Below, one piece after another: positions 28,245 to 36,605 of a stretch of DNA of 64,000 nt. A program made the position numbers and the translations under genes. The number at the start of each line of letters is the position of its first letter. Positions within the stretch are counted from its first letter, which is position 1. Under the pieces are notes generated by a model, which saw nothing but the letters and a program-made list of their open reading frames with translations, did not search any database and was not told the DNA's origin. Source of the DNA: Acidobacteriales bacterium 59-55 (lineage in GTDB: Bacteria > Acidobacteriota > Terriglobia > Terriglobales > Acidobacteriaceae); assembly GCA_001897435.1 (NCBI GenBank), contig MKSV01000004.1, positions 310,001-374,000 of the forward strand, read 5' to 3'.

Positions 28245-29345
28245 ATGAGGGAGCGGCGGCAGATCGTTCAGCTTTGGCAACAGGGTGAAGCCACGGTTTT
28301 GGTGACGCTGATCCGCGTGTCGGGATCGAGCTATCGACAGGCGGGTGCGCGGTTGCTGTTGGACGCTGATGGAGAGTATGCGGGGACAATCAGTGGAGGG
28401 TGCCTTGAGGCTGAGGTGATCCGCAAGGCCGCCTGGATCGTGCGGGACGGGGCAATTGTCAAACGGTATTCGACGATGTTCGATGATACGACGGAGATTC
28501 CATTTGGATTGGGTTGCGGCGGCGTGGTGGATCTATTAATCGAGCCGGCGGATACTCCGGAGTGTCAAGCATTGATGGCGGCGATGGAGAACTCGCTCAG
28601 CGGGACGAGCGCCAAGGTGGTGACCTGGTTGCCGGGGGAGGGAAAGACTCTGCGCCGGGTGGTGTTGGGAGCAGAGGGGGCGGTCGTGTTCGCCAGCGAA
28701 GGATTGAGCGAGAAGAGGCTGGACTCTGCGCGCAATCTGTGCGGCGACGAGGAGTATGAGGGCCGATTTGTTGAGCAGTTAGAGGTTCCGCAGCGCTTCT
28801 TCGTCATTGGCGCGGGAGATGATGCGAAGCCGATGGCGTCTATGGCGGCATTGTTGGGGTGGAACGTGACAGTGGCCGATGGACGGGTGAAGTTGGCGCG
28901 GCCAGAGCGGTTTGCCGATGCGGAGAGGGTTGTGGCTTTGGGCAACGTTAGCGAACTGGGGATCAGGTCCGATGATGCTGTCGTATTGATGACCCATAGC
29001 TATGAGCAGGACCGGGAGATTCTCGCGGCTTTGCTGCCGGTCGGACCACAGTATCTAGGGCTGCTGGGAGCCCGGCATCGGAGCGCTCTGCTGGTGAGCG
29101 AGGCGGCAGCCCTGATTGGGATGAGCGTCGCGGGTTGTTGCGAGCGGATTCATGCTCCGGTGGGACTCGATCTGGGCGGAGATGGGCCGGAGGCTATTGC
29201 GCTGTCAGTGATATCGGAGGTGCAGGCCTGCTGTATGGGGAAAGCCGGGATTTCACGGAAATTAACAGCCGAGAGCGTAAGGGAGCAGATTGCGCGGGGT
29301 GGATCTTCCATGTACTTGCAGGTGCAGTGTTCCCTGGATGGCTGA
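28245..29345 (+). CDS. xdhC: XdhC/CoxI family protein (molybdenum cofactor insertion)
   Basis: A 366-residue protein. The N-terminal domain has LIRVSGSSYRQAGARLL and GTISGGCLEAEV, the hallmark of XdhC/CoxI; the C-terminal half is a Rossmann-like domain (RFFVIGAGDDAKPMASMAALLGW, VVLMTHSYEQDREIL, YLGLLGARHR). XdhC proteins bind and deliver the molybdenum cofactor to xanthine dehydrogenase-type hydroxylases. The cytidylyltransferase MocA gene follows 22 bp later. No hydroxylase subunits are in the window, so these maturation factors serve enzymes encoded elsewhere. The ribosome binding site before the ATG is weak. Confidence 0.9.
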   Translation: MRERRQIVQLWQQGEATVLVTLIRVSGSSYRQAGARLLLDADGEYAGTISGGCLEAEVIRKAAWIVRDGAIVKRYSTMFDDTTEIPFGLGCGGVVDLLIEPADTPECQALMAAMENSLSGTSAKVVTWLPGEGKTLRRVVLGAEGAVVFASEGLSEKRLDSARNLCGDEEYEGRFVEQLEVPQRFFVIGAGDDAKPMASMAALLGWNVTVADGRVKLARPERFADAERVVALGNVSELGIRSDDAVVLMTHSYEQDREILAALLPVGPQYLGLLGARHRSALLVSEAAALIGMSVAGCCERIHAPVGLDLGGDGPEAIALSVISEVQACCMGKAGISRKLTAESVREQIARGGSSMYLQVQCSLDG

Positions 29346-29367
29346 GTGCGGTTAGTCTTTTGCTCGA

Positions 29368-29958
29368 ATGAGATATCCGGTGAATGACGCGGTGACGATT
29401 CCGGCAGTGGTGCTCGCGGCTGGGGCGTCGACGCGGCTGGGTACCCCGAAGCAACTTGAAATATTGGGCGGAGAGACCTTGTTGGAGCGCACGGTGCGAG
29501 TGGCTCGCGCGGCGGGGTGTTCTCCGGTGATTGTGGTGCTGGGTGCGGAATATTCGAAGGTATTAGGGAACAGCGATCTGGGCGATGTCGTGACTGTCAT
29601 CAATGACAAATGGCAGGAGGGCATGGGGTCTTCCGTCCGTCTTGGAGTAAGGACTTGCGGTTTTGTCGCGAAGAGCGCGGAAGGAGTAGTCCTGATGACG
29701 TGCGATCAACCGACGGTGACGGTTCGGCATCTCGAACGGCTGATGAAGAGTCGGGAGATGACGGCCTCGCGGTACGCAGGGCGGAATGGAGTTCCGGCCT
29801 ATTTCCCGGCGAAGTGTTTTGGGGAATTGATGGCTTTGCAAGGAGATAAGGGGGCGCGAGAGTTATTGAAGAATGCCGGTCATGAGGAACTGGAGGGTGG
29901 GGATTTGGATGTGGATACTGCGGACGATCTGGAACGGGCACGAAAGCTGTTTCGGTGA
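29368..29958 (+). CDS. mocA: MocA-like molybdenum cofactor cytidylyltransferase / NTP transferase
   Basis: A 196-residue nucleotidyltransferase of the MobA-like superfamily. The N-terminal VVLAAGASTRLGTPKQLEIL is the NTP-binding signature with the essential Gly, Arg and Lys, and LMTCDQPTVT supplies the metal-binding Asp. Adjacent to xdhC, it most likely adds CMP to molybdopterin to make the cytosine dinucleotide cofactor used by xanthine dehydrogenase-family enzymes. Co-transcription with xdhC is likely from the 22-bp spacing. Confidence 0.88.
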   Translation: MRYPVNDAVTIPAVVLAAGASTRLGTPKQLEILGGETLLERTVRVARAAGCSPVIVVLGAEYSKVLGNSDLGDVVTVINDKWQEGMGSSVRLGVRTCGFVAKSAEGVVLMTCDQPTVTVRHLERLMKSREMTASRYAGRNGVPAYFPAKCFGELMALQGDKGARELLKNAGHEELEGGDLDVDTADDLERARKLFR

Positions 29959-29959
29959 C

Positions 29960-29996
29960 GGATACCCATCCTTCAAAAAGTGAAGCATGGGTATCC
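29960..29996. terminator. Bidirectional hairpin between mocA and mtnA
   Basis: Arms GGATACCCAT (29960-29969) and ATGGGTATCC (29987-29996) form a perfect 10-bp stem, extended by an inner TTC/GAA pair after a two-base interruption. It lies between two convergent genes. No strong U-tract is present. Confidence 0.5.
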
Positions 29997-30007
29997 GGGC
30001 CGAGGGC

Positions 30008-31075
30008 CTAAGCGATCGTCAGTGGGGTTGCGGCCTGGGTTGCCATCTGCTGGATCGATTCGTTGTAAGGTGCGCGCAGGACGCCATGTTCGGTGATGAT
30101 GGCGGTGATGTACTTTGCCGGGGTGACGTCGAAGGCAGGGTTCTGGATGGCAGCGCCGGTGGGCGTCATCTGGCGGCCATTGGAGTGGGTGACTTCGCGT
30201 GCGCTGCGCTGCTCGATGGGGATGAGATCGCCGTGCGCGGTGGCGAGGTCGATGGTGGAGAGCGGTGCGGCGACGTAGAAGGGGATGCCGTGCTCTTTGG
30301 CGAGTACTGCTACGGAATAGGTGCCGATCTTGTTGGCCGTATCGCCGTTGGCGGCGATACGGTCAGCCCCGACAATGACTGCCTGAATGCGGCCCTGGCG
30401 CATGAGTGCGCCGGCCATATTGTCGCAAAGGACAGTGGTGGGAATATTGTCGTGGAGCAATTCCCAGGCGGTGAGGCGCGCTCCCTGTAGATAGGGGCGG
30501 GTCTCGTCGGCGAAGACATCGATCTTGTGACCGCGTTCGATTGCGGCGCGAATGACTCCAAGGGCGGTACCGTAGCCGCAGGTGGCGAGCGCTCCGGCGT
30601 TGCAGTGGGTGAGGACCGTGCCTTGCTGCGGCAGAAGCGCCGCGCCATTTGCCCCCATCTTTTTGCAGGCGGCGATGTCTTCGTCGTACATGCGACGGGC
30701 TTTGGCGACAACGGCGGTTTTGATCTCGGGGATGGAAGTATTCTTAGCGGCAAGGGCGTTGTAGAGGTTACGAATCTCGTCGATACCCCAGAAGAGATTG
30801 ACCGCGGTGGGACGGGTTTCGGCGAGAGTCTTTGCGATGACCGCTACTTCTTCGGTAAGCGACTGAAGGGTGGTCGCTCTACTGCGGTCGATGCCGATGG
30901 CCATGCCCATTGCGGCAGAGACGCCGATGGCGGGGGCTCCCCGGACGATCATGTCGCGGATGACGGTGGCGACCTGCTTGTAGTCGGTTGCGAGAACGTA
31001 GGTCTCTTCGAGGGGAAGCTTGGTCTGGTCGAGGAAGTTGACGCCGGTCGGGAGCCATTCGAGGGTGGGAATCAT
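30008..31075 (-). CDS. mtnA: Methylthioribose-1-phosphate isomerase
   Basis: A 355-residue protein of the eIF2B-like isomerase family that converts methylthioribose-1-phosphate to the ribulose form in methionine salvage. Signature blocks are [17 protein letters not shown] near residue 45, [18 protein letters not shown] with the catalytic Cys, and [18 protein letters not shown] with the catalytic Asp. Length is normal. No other salvage genes are next to it. The ATG at 31075 has only a weak purine-rich site upstream, and the gene is divergent from the GH28 gene. Confidence 0.95.
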   Translation of the reverse strand: MIPTLEWLPTGVNFLDQTKLPLEETYVLATDYKQVATVIRDMIVRGAPAIGVSAAMGMAIGIDRSRATTLQSLTEEVAVIAKTLAETRPTAVNLFWGIDEIRNLYNALAAKNTSIPEIKTAVVAKARRMYDEDIAACKKMGANGAALLPQQGTVLTHCNAGALATCGYGTALGVIRAAIERGHKIDVFADETRPYLQGARLTAWELLHDNIPTTVLCDNMAGALMRQGRIQAVIVGADRIAANGDTANKIGTYSVAVLAKEHGIPFYVAAPLSTIDLATAHGDLIPIEQRSAREVTHSNGRQMTPTGAAIQNPAFDVTPAKYITAIITEHGVLRAPYNESIQQMATQAATPLTIA

Positions 31076-31118
31076 ATCTTTATCAGTTTAGACGAGTAGA
31101 GAGTCCTGGTTTATGCCC

Positions 31119-31177
31119 TTGACATCGTTGCCCGGTCAAACGAGAATTTCAGCCGTGCCATTATTGGACTGACCAAT
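31119..31177 (+). promoter_or_regulatory. Promoter and operator-like inverted repeat upstream of GH28
   Basis: TTGACA at 31119-31124 and GAGAAT at 31142-31147 are 17 bp apart. An inverted repeat ATTGG-N5-CCAAT lies at 31163-31177, just past the expected start of transcription, where a repressor would block. The regulator is unknown; pectin and hexuronate genes are often under GntR-family control. Confidence 0.4.
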
Positions 31178-31226
31178 TAATCTAAAACCCAATTCAATCT
31201 TTGTTTCATGCTAAGGAGTCTTGCTG

Positions 31227-32663
31227 ATGGCCGGTGATTTGTTTGAGCGGCGGAGCTTTTTGAAAAAAGCGGGACAGAGCCTGCTGGCAGTACCTGCACT
31301 TTCAGTGATGGGCAGGGTTGGCACGGCCCAGGCAACTCATAAAAAACACGAAGGCCGTGAAAGTGGATGGTCAGGAAGACCATTTTCGTATACGCCGAAG
31401 ATTACGCTCAATGTTCGCGACTACGGCGCGACGGGCGACGGCAAGACGAATGACCGAGTGGCGCTGCAGGAGACGATCGACCGCTGCGCCGTGTTTGGAG
31501 GTGGAGACGTCCTGGTGCCGGCGGGCAGTTATCTTACGGGGGCTCTGGCGCTGCGGAGCGATGTTGTGTTGCGGCTGGATAAGGATGCGACACTGCTGGG
31601 AACTCCCGATTTTGCTGATTACCCGGTGACCCAGGTTCGCTGGGAAGGACGCTGGATCCAGGGTCATATCGCTCTAATCTATGCGATCGACGCCAGCCGC
31701 ATCGGCATTATTGGAGCGGGCAAGATCGTCGGGAATCCGGCGCTGGGCGGCCGGCCACGCAAGGATAGCCCGCTGCGCCATCCTGCATTGATCGAGTTCA
31801 TCGAGTGCAGAGACATTCGACTGGAAGACTTCTCCACGACCAATCGTCTGATGTGGTCAATCCATCCGACCTATTGCGAGAAGATCTTTATCAAGGGACT
31901 GACGATTCGCAGCACCGGCGGCAATGGCGACGGAATCGATATCGATTCCTGCAAGCACGTACGCATTGACGGCTGCGACATTGCGACGGGCGACGACTGC
32001 ATCTCGCTGAAATCGGGACGTGGACATGAGGGCTACTCGCTGCTGAGGACGACCGAGGATGTTCATATCTCGAACTGCACCTTCGCGGACTCGATCTTCG
32101 CGTGCATCGGGATTGGCAGCGAAACCTCGGGAGGAATTCGCGATGTCAGGATCGAACACTGCAAGTTCACACGAGCCAGGACGTTCGCGCTTTACATCAA
32201 GAGCCGGCCGGGGCGCGGGGCGTTCATCGAGAATATTACTGCCGATGATCTCGACGTATCGGGAATGACGGGCGGCTTTCTGCGGTTCAACATTCTTGCC
32301 AGCGGAATTCGCGATGAATTTCCCGTGCCCGGCGACGAAGGAATTCCGACAATCAGAAACTTCAGGTTCTCCAATATTCGCGTGAAGGAGTGCCCGATAT
32401 TGGTGGATGGGACGGGAATTCATCCGCGCAAACCGCTGGAGGGCTTTTCGCTGCTGAATGTGACGGGAACATGCGATAAGGGGATATTTCTGGCCAATGT
32501 GAAGGATGCTGTAATTCGGAATATTAAGGTCACAGGCTTTACCGGGGCATTGCTCAATATTAGTAACGTTACCGGCAAGGGATTGGCGGGCGCAGCTACT
32601 ATCGAGCCGCCGAAGGTCGGGGAGCCTGTTCCGGTTCCAAGTCATCCCTATCAATTGCACTGA
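31227..32663 (+). CDS. Glycoside hydrolase family 28 (polygalacturonase-like)
   Basis: About 478 residues with a Tat-type leader (ERRSFLKKAGQSLLAVPALS). The parallel beta-helix of GH28 is marked by NVRDYGATGDGKTNDRVALQ at the start and by catalytic segments GNGDGIDIDSC, TGDDCISLKSG, GIGSETSGG and ALYIKSRPGRG, which supply the catalytic Asp residues and the substrate-binding Lys/Arg. The enzyme should hydrolyse galacturonan or rhamnogalacturonan-type linkages. AAGGAG lies 8 nt before the ATG at 31227. It is the first gene of a run with an esterase and a sulfatase, supporting breakdown of a decorated acidic polysaccharide. Confidence 0.92.
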   Translation: MAGDLFERRSFLKKAGQSLLAVPALSVMGRVGTAQATHKKHEGRESGWSGRPFSYTPKITLNVRDYGATGDGKTNDRVALQETIDRCAVFGGGDVLVPAGSYLTGALALRSDVVLRLDKDATLLGTPDFADYPVTQVRWEGRWIQGHIALIYAIDASRIGIIGAGKIVGNPALGGRPRKDSPLRHPALIEFIECRDIRLEDFSTTNRLMWSIHPTYCEKIFIKGLTIRSTGGNGDGIDIDSCKHVRIDGCDIATGDDCISLKSGRGHEGYSLLRTTEDVHISNCTFADSIFACIGIGSETSGGIRDVRIEHCKFTRARTFALYIKSRPGRGAFIENITADDLDVSGMTGGFLRFNILASGIRDEFPVPGDEGIPTIRNFRFSNIRVKECPILVDGTGIHPRKPLEGFSLLNVTGTCDKGIFLANVKDAVIRNIKVTGFTGALLNISNVTGKGLAGAATIEPPKVGEPVPVPSHPYQLH

Positions 32664-32744
32664 GGTGTTGGGCCCGATCACGTTGCAGGTCCGTCCTCCT
32701 GATTATTTTGAATGTATCTTCATCTCTGAATTTAGAAGGCCGAC

Positions 32745-34901
32745 ATGCCAAAGTCCGCTGCATTGTGCACCTCTCTTTCTATTTTTCTGGTCTTTTTCTC
32801 ACTTTGTGCGCAGGCGCAGAGCCTGCCTCGGGCATCGGCTCAATCAGGGGCTCCCGCTCCCGTCGCCGACTCTGCTTCTACGGCGAATGCCGGAAGAAAG
32901 CAGCTCTTCGAGTACCTCGACCGCATAGCGGCGGAGCAGACCTCCGCGCGCAGAACGATTGTTGCCGCGATTACCACCAGATCGCAGGCTGAAGCGCGCC
33001 AAGCGATGGTGCGCAAAAAAATCATCTCGTTGATGGGAGGATTCCCCGCGAAGACTCCGCTGAACGCGAAGGTTGTCGGCGAGACGCAGGCACAGGGATT
33101 TCATATCGAAAAAATTCTTTATGACTCGCAACCGGGATTTCCGGTTACGGCGCTCCTCTATCTGCCGGATGCGAGGGCGGGAAAACTTCCTGCTATCGTC
33201 GTTGCTCCGGGGCATGGCCCCGGTGGAAAGGCTTCGGACTTCGGCTTTGCTTCTATCTTTGCTCGTAATGGCTTTGCCGTGCTTTCCTACGACCCAATTG
33301 GACAGGGAGAGCGGTTGCAGTATCCCGACCCCGCCAAACCGGGAACGTCACTCGCGACGCGTCCGACAGGAGAGCATGGCGAAGCCGGACTACAGCCGAC
33401 CCTGATCGGCGATGCTGTTGCACGCTACTTTGCATGGGATGGAATGCGAGCTGTCGATTACCTTCAATCGCGTTCGGAGATTGATCCGGATCGAATCGGA
33501 GCATTCGGCTGCTCGGGCGGAGGAGCGATGACGGCGCTGCTGGCAGCGCTCGACACACGCATCAAAGCTGCGGGGACTGCCTGCTACATTACCTCTTTCG
33601 ACACGCTGCTTCCGGCTATTGGAGCTCAGGACGCCGAGCAATCGATTCCCGGATTCATCGCCAGCGGCTTTGATTTTCCTGACTGGGTGGAACTGGCCGC
33701 ACCTCGCCCTTATGCCATTATTGCGACCACCGAAGATATGTTTCCTTTTGCCGGGGCCCAGAAGAGCGAGGCTGAGGCGCGGCGTTTCTATGGACTTTTC
33801 CATGCGGATGCGGATCTCGAGTTCCTGACCGGACCAGGGCATCATGGCAATCTTGGTCCTATTCAGTCCCGCATCGTCAGCTTCTTTCTGAAGCATCTGC
33901 AACCGGGCGCTGATGCTGTCCATCCTGTTTTGCCGCCGCCGCGCAAGCCCGGGGTCAGCCCCTTTGCGCTTCCTCCGGGAATTACTCAGGCTGCTTTTCA
34001 GGTCACGCCTACCGGACAGGTAGCTACCTCATATCCTCATGTAGAGACAGTGCACACGTTGAATCTCAAACGATATGATTCGCTTGCGAAGCCGAAGGAG
34101 CTTACCGGAGAGGCATTGCGCACCGCGATTCGCGAAGTCACCAAGGCATCCGCGCAGCCTGCCGCGCGCAGCCGTAAATCGGATTCGTATCTTGTAGATA
34201 CGAGTAATCTTGCTACCGATGCTGGGGCCACAGGAAGTGGCTCGTTTCGCCATGTGACCCTCCATTCAGAACCCGGAATTGATTTGCAGGGCGAGATTGC
34301 AATTCACCATACAACCGGCGCGCATCCGGCGATTTTATTGTTGACCGATGCCGCGTCAATGCCCTTGGATAGTCCAGCACAGATAAAGCTTATGAGCGAG
34401 ATGCAGCGTCTTGCAGAGGCGGGCAATGTTGTGCTGGCGCTGACTCCGCGTCCTTCGCCTCCAGGAACCGAAGAGACGAAGTCGCCTATCCTGGGGCCGT
34501 TTTATCTCACGGAGCTTCGCGCGGAACTGGTTGGAAAAACCTTGATGGGGATGCGGATTGACGATACGATCCGTGCGGTCGACTATCTTTCCTCACGGTC
34601 TGACGTCGACGCTAAACATATAACGGCCAGGGCCTCGGGGCATCTCGGGCTGGTGCTGCTTCATGCTGCCGTGCTTGATTCACGTCTTTCACATATTGCG
34701 ATCGACCATTCTCTGAGCAGCTATCGCAGCCTGATTGAAGCTCCTATGCCTGTTGGCGCTCCGCAGGATATTCTCCCTGGCGTGGTGCGTCACTACGATC
34801 TCCCTCAACTGGAACGCGCGCTTGGCTCCAGGTTGACATTGATTCATCCATTAAGTGGCACGGACGATCTCTCCGCAGGCTCGTCTCAGGAGGCATTCTG
34901 A
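32745..34901 (+). CDS. Exported two-module alpha/beta hydrolase (acetyl xylan esterase-like)
   Basis: A 718-residue protein with a signal peptide (residues 1-25, ending CAQAQ). The first module, about residues 60-390, has a typical hydrolase core: VVAPGHGPGGKA, then the nucleophile elbow GAFGCSGGGAM and a late TGPGHHGN His segment. The second module, about 490-718, has the same layout (AILLLTDAASMP, RAVDYLSSRSDVDA) but its elbow reads TARASGHLG, with Ala where Ser is expected, and no matching late His. It is probably a non-catalytic domain. The likely role is deacetylation of plant polysaccharide, from family resemblance only. AAGG lies 6 nt before the ATG. A sulfatase gene follows. Confidence 0.75.
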   Translation: MPKSAALCTSLSIFLVFFSLCAQAQSLPRASAQSGAPAPVADSASTANAGRKQLFEYLDRIAAEQTSARRTIVAAITTRSQAEARQAMVRKKIISLMGGFPAKTPLNAKVVGETQAQGFHIEKILYDSQPGFPVTALLYLPDARAGKLPAIVVAPGHGPGGKASDFGFASIFARNGFAVLSYDPIGQGERLQYPDPAKPGTSLATRPTGEHGEAGLQPTLIGDAVARYFAWDGMRAVDYLQSRSEIDPDRIGAFGCSGGGAMTALLAALDTRIKAAGTACYITSFDTLLPAIGAQDAEQSIPGFIASGFDFPDWVELAAPRPYAIIATTEDMFPFAGAQKSEAEARRFYGLFHADADLEFLTGPGHHGNLGPIQSRIVSFFLKHLQPGADAVHPVLPPPRKPGVSPFALPPGITQAAFQVTPTGQVATSYPHVETVHTLNLKRYDSLAKPKELTGEALRTAIREVTKASAQPAARSRKSDSYLVDTSNLATDAGATGSGSFRHVTLHSEPGIDLQGEIAIHHTTGAHPAILLLTDAASMPLDSPAQIKLMSEMQRLAEAGNVVLALTPRPSPPGTEETKSPILGPFYLTELRAELVGKTLMGMRIDDTIRAVDYLSSRSDVDAKHITARASGHLGLVLLHAAVLDSRLSHIAIDHSLSSYRSLIEAPMPVGAPQDILPGVVRHYDLPQLERALGSRLTLIHPLSGTDDLSAGSSQEAF

Positions 34902-34993
34902 GAGTTGCGGAGCCAATACAATGACCACAAAGCTTCAGGCCGGTTTCACCATTGCTGAAACTCGATCTTATTAGAGCGCGAAAGAGGATAACC

Positions 34994-36454
34994 TTGACAG
35001 TCAATCGACGTAATTTCCTTTTGGGTACGGCTGCCGCCGCCGCGCAGGCAGGTGTGACAGTGGCTCTGCCTGCCGCGGTGAAGCCTGACAGCCGTGCGCA
35101 AGAGTCGCAGGCAAATAAGCGGAAACCGAATATCATTCTCTATCTTTCCGACCAGTTTCGCTGGGACTTTGTTGGTGCGAACGGCTTGAACAGTTCTACG
35201 CGGACGCCCAATCTGGATGCGCTGGCCGCGCACGGTAAAAACTTTACTCATGCAGTGACCAACCAGCCGGTCTGTGCTCCGGCCCGCTCCGTTCTGATGA
35301 CGGGAAGGTATGCGTCTGAGACCGGAGTCTGGCACAATGGTCTGCCAATGAGCACCGAACTGCCGACGCTTGCCGGTGAGTTGCGCAAAGCCGGTTACAC
35401 CTCGAACCTGATTGGCAAATGGCATCTTGCGCCGGGAAAGGTCGCGGATGGCGGCGGGCCTGGCTATGTGAAGCCTGAATATCGCGGAGGTTTTCTCGAT
35501 CTTTGGGAGGGAGCGAATGCGCTTGAGCACACGACACACCCTTATGAAGGAACGATTTATGACGGCGACGGGAAAGAGATCACGTTCAAGGACGAATATC
35601 GCGTAGATTTTATTACCGATCGCGCTGAACGTTTTTTACGGCAGAAGCAGGAGAAGCCATTCTTCCTGTTTATCTCTCAGCTTGAGCCGCATCAGCAGAA
35701 CGATATGAAGCGCATGGTAGGCCCCAAAGGGTCGGCTGAGCGGTTCATTAATGCATCGGTGCCACCCGATCTCCGCAGCCTTCCGGGCGACTGGCATCAG
35801 CAGCTTCCCGACTATTATGGCGCGTGCGAGAGCATCGATGCGTCCGTAGGCCGGGTCAGGAAGATATTGGAAGAGGAAAATCTGGCCGACAATACGATCT
35901 TTGTTTTTATCAGCGATCATGGATGCCACTTCATGACGCGCAATCAGGAGTATAAGCGCAGCACGCACAACAGTTCGGTTCGCATTCCGTTGATCATTCA
36001 GGGACCGGGCTTCGAAGGAGCGCAACAGATACCGGAGCTGTTCGGCATTATCAATGTTGCTCCGACACTGCTGGAGGCTGCGGGCGTGCAGGTGCCGGCG
36101 TCCATGAAGGGAAAGAGCGTTTTACCTCTGCTGAACGATGCCCGGGCGAGAGAGGAATGGCCGAACAAGGAGTTGATTCAGATCAGTGAGTCGATGACCG
36201 GTCGGGCAATCCGCACGCAGGACTGGACCTATTGCGTAGCTGATCCGACGGGCAGCACCAAGACGTCGGCGAGCAATAACTATCATGAGTACCAGATGTA
36301 CGATCAGCGTGCCGATCCTCAGGAACTGGTGAACCTTGCGGGTAGAAAAGAATATCGAGAGAAGGCGAATGAGCTTCGTGAGGAACTCAAGAAGTTGATT
36401 GTCGCTTCCGGCGAGCCTGAGCCTGAGATCGTCGAGGCGAAACTCTATCCATAA
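34994..36454 (+). CDS. Sulfatase (arylsulfatase A family), Tat-exported
   Basis: About 486 residues. The start is a TTG at 34994 with GAGG 6 nt upstream, opening a Tat leader (VNRRNFLLGTAAAAAQAG). The sulfatase signature CAPARS is at residues 94-99, with Cys as the residue converted to formylglycine, so an anaerobic or FGE-type maturase is needed elsewhere. Metal ligands appear in YLSDQFRWDF and FISDHGCHF, and KWHLAPGK supplies the Lys and His near the active site. It should remove sulfate esters from a polysaccharide or glycoconjugate. The hydrolase gene ends 92 bp before it, so the GH28, esterase and sulfatase genes may be one transcription unit. Confidence 0.92.
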   Translation: MTVNRRNFLLGTAAAAAQAGVTVALPAAVKPDSRAQESQANKRKPNIILYLSDQFRWDFVGANGLNSSTRTPNLDALAAHGKNFTHAVTNQPVCAPARSVLMTGRYASETGVWHNGLPMSTELPTLAGELRKAGYTSNLIGKWHLAPGKVADGGGPGYVKPEYRGGFLDLWEGANALEHTTHPYEGTIYDGDGKEITFKDEYRVDFITDRAERFLRQKQEKPFFLFISQLEPHQQNDMKRMVGPKGSAERFINASVPPDLRSLPGDWHQQLPDYYGACESIDASVGRVRKILEEENLADNTIFVFISDHGCHFMTRNQEYKRSTHNSSVRIPLIIQGPGFEGAQQIPELFGIINVAPTLLEAAGVQVPASMKGKSVLPLLNDARAREEWPNKELIQISESMTGRAIRTQDWTYCVADPTGSTKTSASNNYHEYQMYDQRADPQELVNLAGRKEYREKANELREELKKLIVASGEPEPEIVEAKLYP

Positions 36455-36517
36455 ACGGACGGCTGGTGCAGAAAGAGCTTGGTGCTTGCTAATCCCGGAA
36501 TCTTCCAACTCAAAAAA

Positions 36518-36547
36518 GGAAAACCCAGCAGATATGCTGGGTTTTCC
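36518..36547. terminator. Strong hairpin terminator between sulfatase and DUF5060-type gene
   Basis: GGAAAACCCAGC (36518-36529) and GCTGGGTTTTCC (36536-36547) form a perfect 12-bp stem with a 6-nt loop. A run of A before it becomes TTTTTT on the minus strand, so it ends the minus-strand gene and may also stop the sulfatase transcript. Confidence 0.85.
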
Positions 36548-36605
36548 CGTTGCTAGCGCACGAGGTGCGATGAACCGTCGCAGTTGAAGGACGACGTTTG
36601 GGGTG

